A DNA stretch of 64,000 nt from Arsukibacterium ikkense (GTDB lineage: Bacteria > Pseudomonadota > Gammaproteobacteria > Enterobacterales > Alteromonadaceae), in NCBI RefSeq assembly GCF_000987775.1, contig NZ_LAHO01000017.1, positions 1 to 64,000 of the forward strand, written 5' to 3'. This document shows positions 56,100-64,000 of this stretch, piece after piece. Within the stretch, counting starts at the first letter, position 1; each line of letters begins with the position of its first letter. A program made the translations under genes and the position numbers. The notes under the pieces were generated by a model. The model ran no database searches. It was not told where the DNA came from and saw only the letters and a program-made list of their open reading frames with translations.

Positions 56100-57824
56100 T
56101 TATTTAGCTTCACCCAGATTCATTTCGCTATTCATCACCACACCCTGCTGGTCGATATCCATATTCACCTGAATCTGCATCTTCATGTCGGTTAATGAAC
56201 TGAACTCGTCTGGCAGCGGCTGCCCGGCAGCTTGTATCGATTCGGCCATAATCCCAAAGAATCGGGCATAATCCATACCAAAGCTCATCAGGCCATTTTT
56301 GCTAATTGCCTGGCTTAACACCGCTGCGGCCTGAGCTTGCCCTTGCTTACCGCTGTAGATCACCAGGTGCGAATCGTTTACCTGCAGCACAGGTACCACA
56401 CCAAACGCCTCTATCATCGGCAACACGCTGTTTAATGCCAGTTCTTCACCATCGGCTGGTAAGGTAATGTCGCCCATCCCCGGCACCATGCCTTTTAAGC
56501 CGTCCAGGTAGCTGCGGGCATTTTTTACCGTCACACTTAACATGGCATCTGCTGCGGACACTTGCATACTGCCTGGATCCAGTACCAGATCATTCACGGT
56601 AACCGACATGCCCTGTACGCTGTGTACCATAGCGCCCGCTGCCAGCAGCGCCATTGGGTTAGCCTGCTGCAATTGTTGCTGTAACTCAGCCAACTGCGGG
56701 CACTGATACGCTGGCTGGGTTAAGCCGCGCCAGATCTTGGTCACTGCCGGCGCAAACTCGGCCATATCCAGGCCCAGCGCAAAGTTAAATACCGAATCAC
56801 TCACCCCTTTTGTCATATGACCGGGCACAAAACCCCGCATGCTGCTTAAGGTCTTAACCGTATCTTTATTAGCGGTAGGCAGCAGCATTTTGCTGCGAAC
56901 ATGGGTTTGCTGGCCTGCTTTGCTGTTAATACTGCTGTCGAGATAAATACCCGGCCAGCTGTCAGTGATACTGGTTAAGTCCTGCTGACACTCGGCGCTG
57001 CGCCATGGCTGCATTGCTGCGGTAAACTCATCGCCAGCCAGTTGCTGCAGATCGATTGCCAGCCGGTTGCCGTCAGTGGTGGTCAGGCCCCTCACCAGTT
57101 GCTGAAAACTGATAAAGCCAATGGAATTAGGGTTTAACGTATAAGCAGTGGCTATTTTCGCCAGTTGATTATCAGTGTTGATACTGCGCTCGGGTTTGGC
57201 AGCCAGCAACACCAGCTGGCGGGTTTGTTCACTCTGGCTGGGCAACAGCAACGCCATATTACCCCAACCGTCATTAACCGACACCAACAACTCAGCACTG
57301 TACCCAGCAATAGTGAAAGTATAAGAGCGATACGCACCAGCGTCACTTTGCAACGCCTGGTGACTGATACCACTGGTTTGCTCGGCACGGTCGAATAATT
57401 GCCAGAAAGCGGCGTCGTCTGCCAGCTCCATCCGCATCACCGGCGCCAGGCCAACCATATAGCTGATTGAACGAACCTGCGGTTTAATCCCGGTAAGCTC
57501 AGTTAACCGGGTCGGCTGGCCCAGGGCAAGCATATATTGCTCGGCTAAATTCAGTAGAAACCGCCACTGCGGTTCATCGGTGCCCGCAGCAAACTCACTT
57601 AAATGTTGCAGGCTGGCATCACTGTAGTAAGCAGGGCTTAATCCAAAGGCATTTAAATAGGTGACAAAATCGACCGGCTCTAACTGCGCCGATAAAAATG
57701 CGGTATCTGCAGGCACAAAATCTAATTGCTGATGCTGCACGGCATCTGTGCCTGTGCCAGTTAATTTTATATAGCCATACACGGCGCCGGCAATAATGGC
57801 CACCGCTACCAGAGTTTTACGCAT
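56100..57824 (-). CDS. Large membrane-anchored periplasmic protein of unknown function
   Basis: A 574-residue protein with one N-terminal anchor (TLVAVAIIAGAVYGYIKL). The rest is periplasmic, with repeated alpha/beta motifs and the opening LDFVPADTAFLSAQLEPVDF that is often seen in DUF3352-like substrate-scaffold proteins. The general architecture recalls the DUF945-like protein at 20215, though no close relation is claimed. AAGGAG precedes the ATG at 57824; an extension to 57905 is discarded. Function unknown. Confidence 0.6.
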   Translation of the reverse strand: MRKTLVAVAIIAGAVYGYIKLTGTGTDAVQHQQLDFVPADTAFLSAQLEPVDFVTYLNAFGLSPAYYSDASLQHLSEFAAGTDEPQWRFLLNLAEQYMLALGQPTRLTELTGIKPQVRSISYMVGLAPVMRMELADDAAFWQLFDRAEQTSGISHQALQSDAGAYRSYTFTIAGYSAELLVSVNDGWGNMALLLPSQSEQTRQLVLLAAKPERSINTDNQLAKIATAYTLNPNSIGFISFQQLVRGLTTTDGNRLAIDLQQLAGDEFTAAMQPWRSAECQQDLTSITDSWPGIYLDSSINSKAGQQTHVRSKMLLPTANKDTVKTLSSMRGFVPGHMTKGVSDSVFNFALGLDMAEFAPAVTKIWRGLTQPAYQCPQLAELQQQLQQANPMALLAAGAMVHSVQGMSVTVNDLVLDPGSMQVSAADAMLSVTVKNARSYLDGLKGMVPGMGDITLPADGEELALNSVLPMIEAFGVVPVLQVNDSHLVIYSGKQGQAQAAAVLSQAISKNGLMSFGMDYARFFGIMAESIQAAGQPLPDEFSSLTDMKMQIQVNMDIDQQGVVMNSEMNLGEAK

Positions 57825-57965
57825 CACAGACTCCTTGATGTTGTTATTAAGTCCCGAGGTTAAAATATTGCACGGCAAATACCCTGCCAGATAAAAACGC
57901 GCCAATATTACATTCTTAACGGCTTAATAACAATGTGGCTGCGCCAGCTTTTGCGGTTTTAGCGC

Positions 57966-60900
57966 TTATTCATCACTTGAAAACAATGCCAGCAGATCTG
58001 CAGCCTCGCCCTGCCACAGCTGTCCTTTACTGCCGCCCAATAACTGATCGGCCAAACCTTGTTTAAAGCTTTGTAACTGCTGTACTTTCTCTTCAACCGT
58101 ATTACGGGCTATCAGTTTATAGACAAATACGGCCTTATCCTGACCTATCCGGTGCGCCCGGTCGGTCGCCTGTTGCTCGGCAGCCGGGTTCCACCAGGGG
58201 TCGTAATGAATAACGGTATCGGCGGCCGTCAGGTTTAAACCGGTGCCGCCTGCTTTTAAGCTGATTAAAAACACTTCGGTTTCACCTTGCTGAAAGGCGT
58301 CAATCTGCTGCTGCCGCTGCTTGGTCTGGCCGGTTAACTTGCTGTAGCTGATGCCCATATATTGCAGCTCTTGCTCAATTAAGTGCAGCATGCTGGCAAA
58401 CTGGCTGAACAGTAAAATACGCCGGCCTTCTTCCAGCATTTCCGGCAGGGTGTCACGCAGCCACTGCAATTTGGCATTGTGCCGCACGCTCTGGGCCTGC
58501 TCTATCGGCACCAGCCTGGCGTCACAACACACCTGACGCAGTTTTAATAAGGCATCTAAAAACTCAATCTGGCTTGCTGCCACGCCTTTGCGAACGAACA
58601 ACTCGCGTACCTTGGTTTCCATAATTAAGCGGATGCTTTCGTACAGGTTACGCTGATCCGCTTCCAGCTCCAGCAACTGGACGATTTCGGTTTTTTCCGG
58701 CAGCTCGGTGGCCACCTGGCCTTTAGTGCGGCGTAACATAAAGGGCGCTATTTTCTGCCGTAGCACGCGCGCCCGCTCGGTATCACCGTGTTTTTCAATT
58801 GGCTTGCGATATACCTGGCTAAAATGCTGCTCGGTACCCAACAGGCCAGGCAGCACAAAATCAAATAATGACTTTAACTCGCCCAGGTGATTTTCCAGCG
58901 GGGTACCGGTTAACGCCAGGCTAAAGTCGCGGTGCAAGGTACGGACACTTTGCGCCGCCTGGCTGCCGGCATTTTTAATATGCTGGGCTTCATCCAGCAC
59001 CACCACGCTAAAACGATGCTGCCGGTACAGCGCAATATCGCGCACCAGTAGCGGATAGCTGGTGACAATAAGCTGATAATTACCAAGCTCGCTAAACAGC
59101 GGCCGGCGCTTCGGGCCGTATATCTGCAACACTTTCAAATCAGGCGTAAAACGCCGTGCCTCTTGCTGCCAGTTGCCCAGTAAACTGGTGGGACACACTA
59201 TTAACGCGGGCTGGCTCAGCTCACCCTGCTGATATTGCTTCAGAATAAAACTAAGGGTTTGTACGGTTTTGCCCAGCCCCATGTCATCGGCCAGCACGCC
59301 ACCCAGGCCATACTGCTTTAAGAACGTCAGCCAGTTTAGGCCTTGTTGTTGATACCCCCGCAAGGTGGCCTGCAGGTTGGCCGGCAGCGCCACGTCGGTA
59401 ATACCACTGAAATTATGCAGCTGCTGGTTCAGGCTGGCCAGGCGGTTAGCATTTAAATATTGAATTTCAGCGGCGCCGGGCGGCGGCAGAATGGCGGCTT
59501 TGTAATCGGGTAACTCCAGGGTCAACGGCGCTTTGTGCAGATTCAACAGCTCGACAATGGTGTCGATTAATGGCTGAATTAAGCTCATTGGCAGCGCCAG
59601 CTTGCCTTGCGGCAAACTAAGCCAGATTTGCTGTTCATTGCCGGGCAGACCATTCTGACGCAGCCACTGGCTGATCAACGGTAGCAGTGGAACCTGCTGG
59701 CCATCAATATCCACCTGAATACCCAGCTCAAAGCCGGTCTTTTTGCCGTCTTGCACCTGCAGATAAGGGGTGGCGACCAGAATATCGAGATTAAAGTCGT
59801 CGGCTTGCTCCACCAGCCAGCCTTCGTCGCGCAGGCTGTCCAGTTGCTGCAGTAAGGGCTGCCATAGTTCAGGGTTATCTGGTCCCTCGCCTACGCCAAA
59901 AGCGGCTTGCCGCTCATGCGGCGCCGCTAAAGGCGGCAGGCTGAGCAGCTCCAGCTCCAGCAACAATTCCAGTGCGGCTGTTTCGCTGGCCCGGTGCCGT
60001 TTAACAAAATAGGTACGCGAGCCCTGCTGCACTTCGGTTTGTGATGCTTGTAAATCCAATGCTAAGCGCTGTTTATCGTAGTCAAAGCTAAGCAATGCTA
60101 CCGGTTCGTGCCGGCCCTTGCTGTGGCGCGGTAGCATTTTTAACTGCAACACCGGCGTTGGCTGAACATTAATTTGCTCAACCCCCAGCCCCTCGGGCAT
60201 TGGCAGGCTGATTTTCGGCAGTAATTGCTGCAGCCGGCCTAAGCGACTTTGTAACAATGCAGCAGGCGCGGGAGGCATTTTCGAGAGCAACTTTAACTCA
60301 CGACCAGTTAACGGCGTGGCCAGCAGCCCCAGCTGATAATTATCGGTATCCAGATAACAAGGCGGATCGGTAAATACCAGCACACTGTTGTGATCAGCGC
60401 CTATTTGCCAGCCCAATTGCTGGCCGGCTTTGCTATTGTGCCAGCTGAGCTCCAGCGGCCGTTGCTCGCCCCAACTCAGCGGATAACGAGCCTCGCTGAA
60501 CATGCAACGCTCGGTCGCCAGCAATTGTTGCAGCAGCTGGTAACCCCAGTTATCTTCCAGCACCGATTGCTCGGCCAGATTATGGCTGCGAAACAAGGTC
60601 AGCAGCTGATAATCACTGTCGCTTAGCCAGCTGGGTGGCTGTGGGCTGACTAAATCATATTTGCCGATGGCCTGGCCTTTGGTAAAGCCCCCCTTTTTCA
60701 TCGGCCGCACCCGGCGCGGGTATAACTGCAAGCCCGCCTGGCCATAACTCAGCAGATACAGAACCGTATCGCTACTGTTGTCGCGTGCCGGCTGCTGTAA
60801 TTGCTCCAGTTCATTAAACCAGTTATCCAGTTTTAACTGCGGCAGCTGCTTAATCCGCAGCTGCTGCTGGGCATAGTCACGCTTTAAGCGCAGCAGTACC

Positions 60901-61277
60901 GCTAAAATATGCTTGCAGCGATGGCCAACCGGGCAGCTGCAGCTGTCGCGCAGCACCCAGCCTGTATCCGTTTGCGCCAGCACAATATTCTGCCTATACG
61001 GTGAAAAGCCCGCACCCCATACCTGCGCACTTATCTGGCTTAAATCGTCGCTGTACTCCAGCTTTACTACTTTACCGGCCTGCAAATATGCACGGGCCCG
61101 GTGCAGGGTGGCACTATCAAACCATTGCAGCAGACGGGTTTCATCCAGTGGAAAGGCGTGCTGTTCAGTCGGGCTATTCAAAATATCGTTAACTCTTGCT
61201 GAAGTGACTTCTGGCGGCAGCCTAATGCCTGCGACCAACGAAAACCCCCATGCTAGCTTACTTTGGCAACAGACCAA
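57966..61277 (-). CDS. SNF2-family helicase with SWIM zinc finger
   Basis: A large ATP-dependent helicase-like protein (1103 residues from the most distal TTG). A SWIM zinc-binding motif (CSCPVGHRCKH, residues 113-123) is near the N-terminus. The SNF2 motor has GGVLADDMGLGKTVQTL (Walker A), the DEAQ box in VVLDEAQHIKN, and the C-terminal DPWWNPAAEQQATDRAHRIGQ motif. Bacterial homologues (HepA/Snf2-like) remodel RNA polymerase or DNA complexes. The start is unclear: TTG 61277 lacks a binding site and residues 1-30 look non-conserved; a TTG at 61181 is an alternative. Confidence 0.9.
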   Translation of the reverse strand: MVCCQSKLAWGFSLVAGIRLPPEVTSARVNDILNSPTEQHAFPLDETRLLQWFDSATLHRARAYLQAGKVVKLEYSDDLSQISAQVWGAGFSPYRQNIVLAQTDTGWVLRDSCSCPVGHRCKHILAVLLRLKRDYAQQQLRIKQLPQLKLDNWFNELEQLQQPARDNSSDTVLYLLSYGQAGLQLYPRRVRPMKKGGFTKGQAIGKYDLVSPQPPSWLSDSDYQLLTLFRSHNLAEQSVLEDNWGYQLLQQLLATERCMFSEARYPLSWGEQRPLELSWHNSKAGQQLGWQIGADHNSVLVFTDPPCYLDTDNYQLGLLATPLTGRELKLLSKMPPAPAALLQSRLGRLQQLLPKISLPMPEGLGVEQINVQPTPVLQLKMLPRHSKGRHEPVALLSFDYDKQRLALDLQASQTEVQQGSRTYFVKRHRASETAALELLLELELLSLPPLAAPHERQAAFGVGEGPDNPELWQPLLQQLDSLRDEGWLVEQADDFNLDILVATPYLQVQDGKKTGFELGIQVDIDGQQVPLLPLISQWLRQNGLPGNEQQIWLSLPQGKLALPMSLIQPLIDTIVELLNLHKAPLTLELPDYKAAILPPPGAAEIQYLNANRLASLNQQLHNFSGITDVALPANLQATLRGYQQQGLNWLTFLKQYGLGGVLADDMGLGKTVQTLSFILKQYQQGELSQPALIVCPTSLLGNWQQEARRFTPDLKVLQIYGPKRRPLFSELGNYQLIVTSYPLLVRDIALYRQHRFSVVVLDEAQHIKNAGSQAAQSVRTLHRDFSLALTGTPLENHLGELKSLFDFVLPGLLGTEQHFSQVYRKPIEKHGDTERARVLRQKIAPFMLRRTKGQVATELPEKTEIVQLLELEADQRNLYESIRLIMETKVRELFVRKGVAASQIEFLDALLKLRQVCCDARLVPIEQAQSVRHNAKLQWLRDTLPEMLEEGRRILLFSQFASMLHLIEQELQYMGISYSKLTGQTKQRQQQIDAFQQGETEVFLISLKAGGTGLNLTAADTVIHYDPWWNPAAEQQATDRAHRIGQDKAVFVYKLIARNTVEEKVQQLQSFKQGLADQLLGGSKGQLWQGEAADLLALFSSDE

Positions 61278-61345
61278 AGCGTCTTTGTCGCTTAAGGGAG
61301 GTTTTTCAATAAATCAGCAGCAAAATTAGCGAACGGTATCAGAGC

Positions 61346-63043
61346 TTAGAAATAATAATCGAGGCTGAGCTCGAGGTAATCGTCACGGCGCAGCTGGTAC
61401 AACACGTCGCTGCTGTCGTTGGTCTGAAACAACCAGGCATTCAGCCGCAACCGCAGGCTGTTGCTCAGCCGCATTGACGCTTCCAGCCTGGCACTACGGC
61501 TGCTACTGCGGTCCAGATCCTGCAATACGCCCAGCAATAACTCGCTGCCGGCCACGTCGTTCAGTGCCAGCCGCCAGCCAACAAAAAGATCGTTCTGGCC
61601 GGTTACCGGTGCCTGTAAATTCCGGCTGTCGTATTGATACTCAGTAATCCAGCCTAAATCCCAGCTGCGATTAAACACCCCAACATAGGTGTATTCAAAA
61701 CCGGCGGTTGCCGCAACAAACTCTTGCGGCCCGCTGCGCCGGTATATGCTCTCCAGTTTCCATAACCAGTCGCCGGCAATATACTGGGCATCAATGCCAA
61801 ATTGCTGCATCTGAAAATAGTAGGGTTGCAGTTGCTGCGCTGCTGGCTGTGGTATTAACAGCGGTTCACGGCTATTGCCGGCAAAATAGCTCAGCCCCAA
61901 ATCCAGCGCACTGAAACGCTGCGACCAGCGCATGGCAAAATCAAGATTACGTTGCTTGCGGCTTGATTCGTACAAAGCGATATCATGCTCAACCGGCCAG
62001 GGCGTGGTCAGCCGGCCCGGCGGATCAGCAAACAGCCGCTCGCGAAAATACGGCAGCAGGTACAATTCCAGGGTACCGGCGCGGTTCCAGCCTTTAAAAC
62101 TCAGCATTGGCTGGCCCAGCCGTGCTTCGAGCTCAACACCGCCAACCATATCCACCTGGTTAATCACATCAACCAGGCGTTGTGACTCACTTACACCCCA
62201 GAACACGATATCGTTACCTGCTTTCAGCTCCCAGTTGCTGGCGGCAAAACGCCAGTATGCCTGTTGCAAGTCAAGCAGATTGCTGGCGCTGTCGCGCTGC
62301 TGCCAGCGCAAAAAGGGAGTCAGCTGAAAGCTGTGTGTAGCACTGTCATCCTGCCACGAAAAATCAGATAATAAGCTAAGCAGGGTATGTGCCCGAGCCT
62401 GGCCAGCGCTGCCGGTCTGGCTGAAATAGCGCTGCTGTAGGCTACCCTGATGCTGCTGACGCAAGCTAAAGCCGGAAGACACAGCAGCTGCAGTTGTTAG
62501 TGGTGCTGCGATGGTTGGCGCAGCAGCTGTGACAGTGGCAGGCACACTTGCTGGCGTTGTAGCAGCTGGCTCTGACAATGGCTGGGCCAGCGCTGTTGAT
62601 TCTGACTTTTCACTGAAGGCTCGTGCAGCTTCGGCCTCAACAGCGGCAGCTTGTGCTGCCTCAGGCGCAGGCTTTTCTGCAACAGTGAGTTTGCTACCCG
62701 ATGTTTGCGGGCGACCAATTGCCTGATAATACCAGACTCTGGTGTCAGCACTGCCGGTGGCCAGCATCTGCTGGCGGCTGGGTATCTGCAAAATACTACC
62801 TGAGCGCAATTTATTAATGTCACCGTCTACAAAGGCAGCCGGGTTCTGCTGCCACAATGCATAAATAACCTGTGGCATACTGACGCTGTCATCGGGCCGA
62901 GCTTGCAGCGCCAACCGCCACAAGGTATCTGTTTTGCTTACCGGCCCCAGTTCCGCCGCCTGAATAGCGCTAGCCAGCAGCATTGCTACCAGTAATAAAC
63001 TGACAATAACGCCCCGCCATAACTGCTCAGCCAATGTGGTCAT
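61346..63043 (-). CDS. Outer-membrane beta-barrel with N-terminal FimV/LysM-like domain
   Basis: A 565-residue exported protein with a signal peptide (ASAIQA-AE). Residues about 33-110 resemble the FimV-type LysM module (SKTDTLWRLALQARPDDSVSMPQVIYALWQQNP, then LRSGSILQIPS). An Ala-rich linker (about 125-185) leads to a C-terminal beta-barrel of about 370 residues ending in YLELSLDYYF, the typical barrel end, and resembling DUF1302/alginate-export-type proteins. It sits directly after a LolA-like gene and an RND/MMPL transporter gene on the same strand, 30 bases apart. The three probably form one envelope export system. Confidence 0.75.
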   Translation of the reverse strand: MTTLAEQLWRGVIVSLLLVAMLLASAIQAAELGPVSKTDTLWRLALQARPDDSVSMPQVIYALWQQNPAAFVDGDINKLRSGSILQIPSRQQMLATGSADTRVWYYQAIGRPQTSGSKLTVAEKPAPEAAQAAAVEAEAARAFSEKSESTALAQPLSEPAATTPASVPATVTAAAPTIAAPLTTAAAVSSGFSLRQQHQGSLQQRYFSQTGSAGQARAHTLLSLLSDFSWQDDSATHSFQLTPFLRWQQRDSASNLLDLQQAYWRFAASNWELKAGNDIVFWGVSESQRLVDVINQVDMVGGVELEARLGQPMLSFKGWNRAGTLELYLLPYFRERLFADPPGRLTTPWPVEHDIALYESSRKQRNLDFAMRWSQRFSALDLGLSYFAGNSREPLLIPQPAAQQLQPYYFQMQQFGIDAQYIAGDWLWKLESIYRRSGPQEFVAATAGFEYTYVGVFNRSWDLGWITEYQYDSRNLQAPVTGQNDLFVGWRLALNDVAGSELLLGVLQDLDRSSSRSARLEASMRLSNSLRLRLNAWLFQTNDSSDVLYQLRRDDYLELSLDYYF

Positions 63044-63073
63044 AATGCCTCGGTTTCAGTGAGTAGCAGCGGT

Positions 63074-63868
63074 TCAACGCAGCCGCTCCAGTACATTAAC
63101 ATCAAAATCAGCCGCACTGCGCCCGACATTAAACTGCAGCTCTTCTACTTTCAAATCAGTCCTTTTACCGGTTTGATGGTTTTGCATCTGCAGCAACATT
63201 GGCCGCCAGTATTTGTCCAGAAACAATTGATAGTTGCTGGCCTGTAAGGTCTTTAACAGGCTTTGCTTTTTATCGTAAAACTCAATTTGCTGTACCCGGT
63301 AATGCGCTTGATCCACCCAGGCAACGGTTTTGCTGTAACCGGAGAATTTATCAGCCGGGATCCGTTCAATCACGTAGCAGCTTACGCCATTTAGCACGTC
63401 GTCGCGCAGATAGCGGAACTGATATTTCGCCAGTTCGAATGAGGTCATATCTTCGTAGGCAAATTCGCTGGCCATAAAAGGGCCCGATTTATTACGGCTG
63501 GCAATGCGCCTGACCCGGTTGATTGCCGGTAAATATAACCACTGGTCGTCTTCTGCCGTGGGGTGAGAATGGGTTAAGAAAGCCGAGCCCCGCACATCCC
63601 GAGGTTCATCAAAGATCGTCAGCGATTTATCACCATCATCGACAACTTCCAGCGCCTGAGTACGCATCCGCCGCACGCTTTCATTACCACTGGCGTCACG
63701 CAAAATCATCAGTATTTTACTTTCACTGTCGCCCCAACCGCTATCGCGTTTTTTTTGCTCGGTGGCAATCTGTAAGCCTTTTTCGGTATCGGCTAACGCG
63801 GGTAAAGCCAGCAAAAGCCCCGCTACCAGCATCAGCCCGGCGAAGCGGGTTGTATTAAGGTGTGGCAT
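63074..63868 (-). CDS. LolA-like outer-membrane lipoprotein-sorting protein
   Basis: A 264-residue exported protein (signal peptide cut near ALA-DTE). EQKKRDSGWGDSESKILMILRD, the SFLTHSHPTAEDDQWLYLPAINRVRRIAS block and the FSGYSKTVAWVDQAHYRVQQIEFYD segment match the outer-membrane lipoprotein-sorting protein family that accompanies RND/MMPL transporters. AAGGAG precedes the ATG at 63868 and this start overlaps the transporter's stop by 14 bases. A longer frame to 63892 is less likely. Confidence 0.88.
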   Translation of the reverse strand: MPHLNTTRFAGLMLVAGLLLALPALADTEKGLQIATEQKKRDSGWGDSESKILMILRDASGNESVRRMRTQALEVVDDGDKSLTIFDEPRDVRGSAFLTHSHPTAEDDQWLYLPAINRVRRIASRNKSGPFMASEFAYEDMTSFELAKYQFRYLRDDVLNGVSCYVIERIPADKFSGYSKTVAWVDQAHYRVQQIEFYDKKQSLLKTLQASNYQLFLDKYWRPMLLQMQNHQTGKRTDLKVEELQFNVGRSAADFDVNVLERLR

Positions 63869-64000
63869 CGGTTTTATACTCCTTGGCATCAAATTTTAAT
63901 AAGCAGGCCGGTAAAAACAGAAAATCAATAAGCAGTGCCACCAGAATCACCAGTGCAGTTAACATGCCCATATCCGAATTCAGCCTGAAACCCGACAGCA
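63855..64000 (-). CDS. RND/MMPL-family transporter, C-terminal end (partial)
   Basis: The minus-strand frame entering from the right edge ends at 63855. The visible 48 residues (GFRLNSDMGMLTALVILVAL, then LIDFLFLPACLLKFD) contain the last membrane helix and the short cytoplasmic tail characteristic of MMPL/RND transporters. It overlaps the downstream LolA-like gene, indicating an operon transporter, LolA-like, barrel. Confidence 0.85.
   Translation of the reverse strand, partial: LSGFRLNSDMGMLTALVILVALLIDFLFLPACLLKFDAKEYKTDATP

Noticed and set aside
57825..57905. N-terminal extension of the 574-residue membrane-anchored protein
   Set aside because: AAGGAG is well placed for the ATG at 57824, and the upstream residues would bury the signal anchor.

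Overview
The window looks like chromosomal DNA of a gammaproteobacterium of the Alteromonadales type, probably close to Rheinheimera, Arsukibacterium or Alishewanella. This placement is an inference from gene content and protein style: a cyanide-insensitive-type bd oxidase, a classic leuABCD operon with a leader peptide, RlmF, Ohr/OhrR, endonuclease I, secreted amylase and polyester depolymerase, and many Gln-rich proteins. Most of the window is ordinary, moderately GC-rich chromosome with tight operons and ATGA or TAATG overlaps. One stretch, about 5.0-10.6 kb, is visibly more AT-rich and carries gene debris.

Layout. 1-3.2 kb: a divergent promoter with a perfect FNR box and an 18-bp perfect palindrome, then a GbsR/MarR-type regulator and cydAB of the short Q-loop (CIO) type. 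3.2-5.0 kb: SOS-controlled umuDC under a LexA box. 5.0-10.8 kb: a decayed genomic island ending at tRNA-Leu(UAA). It holds an antitoxin remnant, a lipoprotein made of 13-residue repeats, an integrase arm-domain fragment, a large secreted protein of unknown role, a two-gene cassette (Cys/His protein plus PD-(D/E)XK nuclease-like protein), an IS4-family transposase tail and a ParE/RelE toxin-antitoxin pair. 11-13.7 kb: a chemoreceptor followed directly by a Tsx-like outer-membrane channel. 15.1-20.2 kb: the leucine operon leuABCD with promoter, Leu/Ile/Val-rich leader peptide and attenuator. 20.2-26.3 kb: DUF945 protein, TRIC-type channel, DUF418 protein, S41 peptidase and IMPACT-family protein.

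26.4-32.8 kb is the most notable locus. It is a four-gene, translationally coupled SMC-type operon (MukB/JetC-like ATPase, MukE/JetB-like, kleisin-like JetA, and a short Toprim protein like JetD), that is, a Wadjet/MksBEFG relative in the unusual order C-B-A-D with a small 289-residue nuclease subunit. An Abi_2 (AbiD/AbiF) HEPN protein and an orphan HI0074-type HEPN protein with a decayed active site lie next to it on the other strand, so 26-35 kb reads as a defence cluster.

35-64 kb holds mostly housekeeping and exported proteins: several lipoproteins and periplasmic proteins, a RIO1-type kinase coupled to an unknown Cys-rich protein, the peroxide pair ohrR/ohr with a 26-bp perfect operator palindrome, a secreted PHB depolymerase-like esterase, rlmF, a lipoprotein S41 peptidase coupled to a small lipoprotein, a Crp/Fnr regulator, an amidohydrolase, endonuclease I, an alpha-amylase, a cytochrome c, and a SWIM-SNF2 helicase. 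The right edge carries the end of an RND/MMPL transporter gene, a LolA-like lipoprotein-sorting protein and an unusual LysM-like plus beta-barrel outer-membrane protein, probably one export system.

Family names come from reading motifs by eye. No search was run, so names without clear motifs are tentative.
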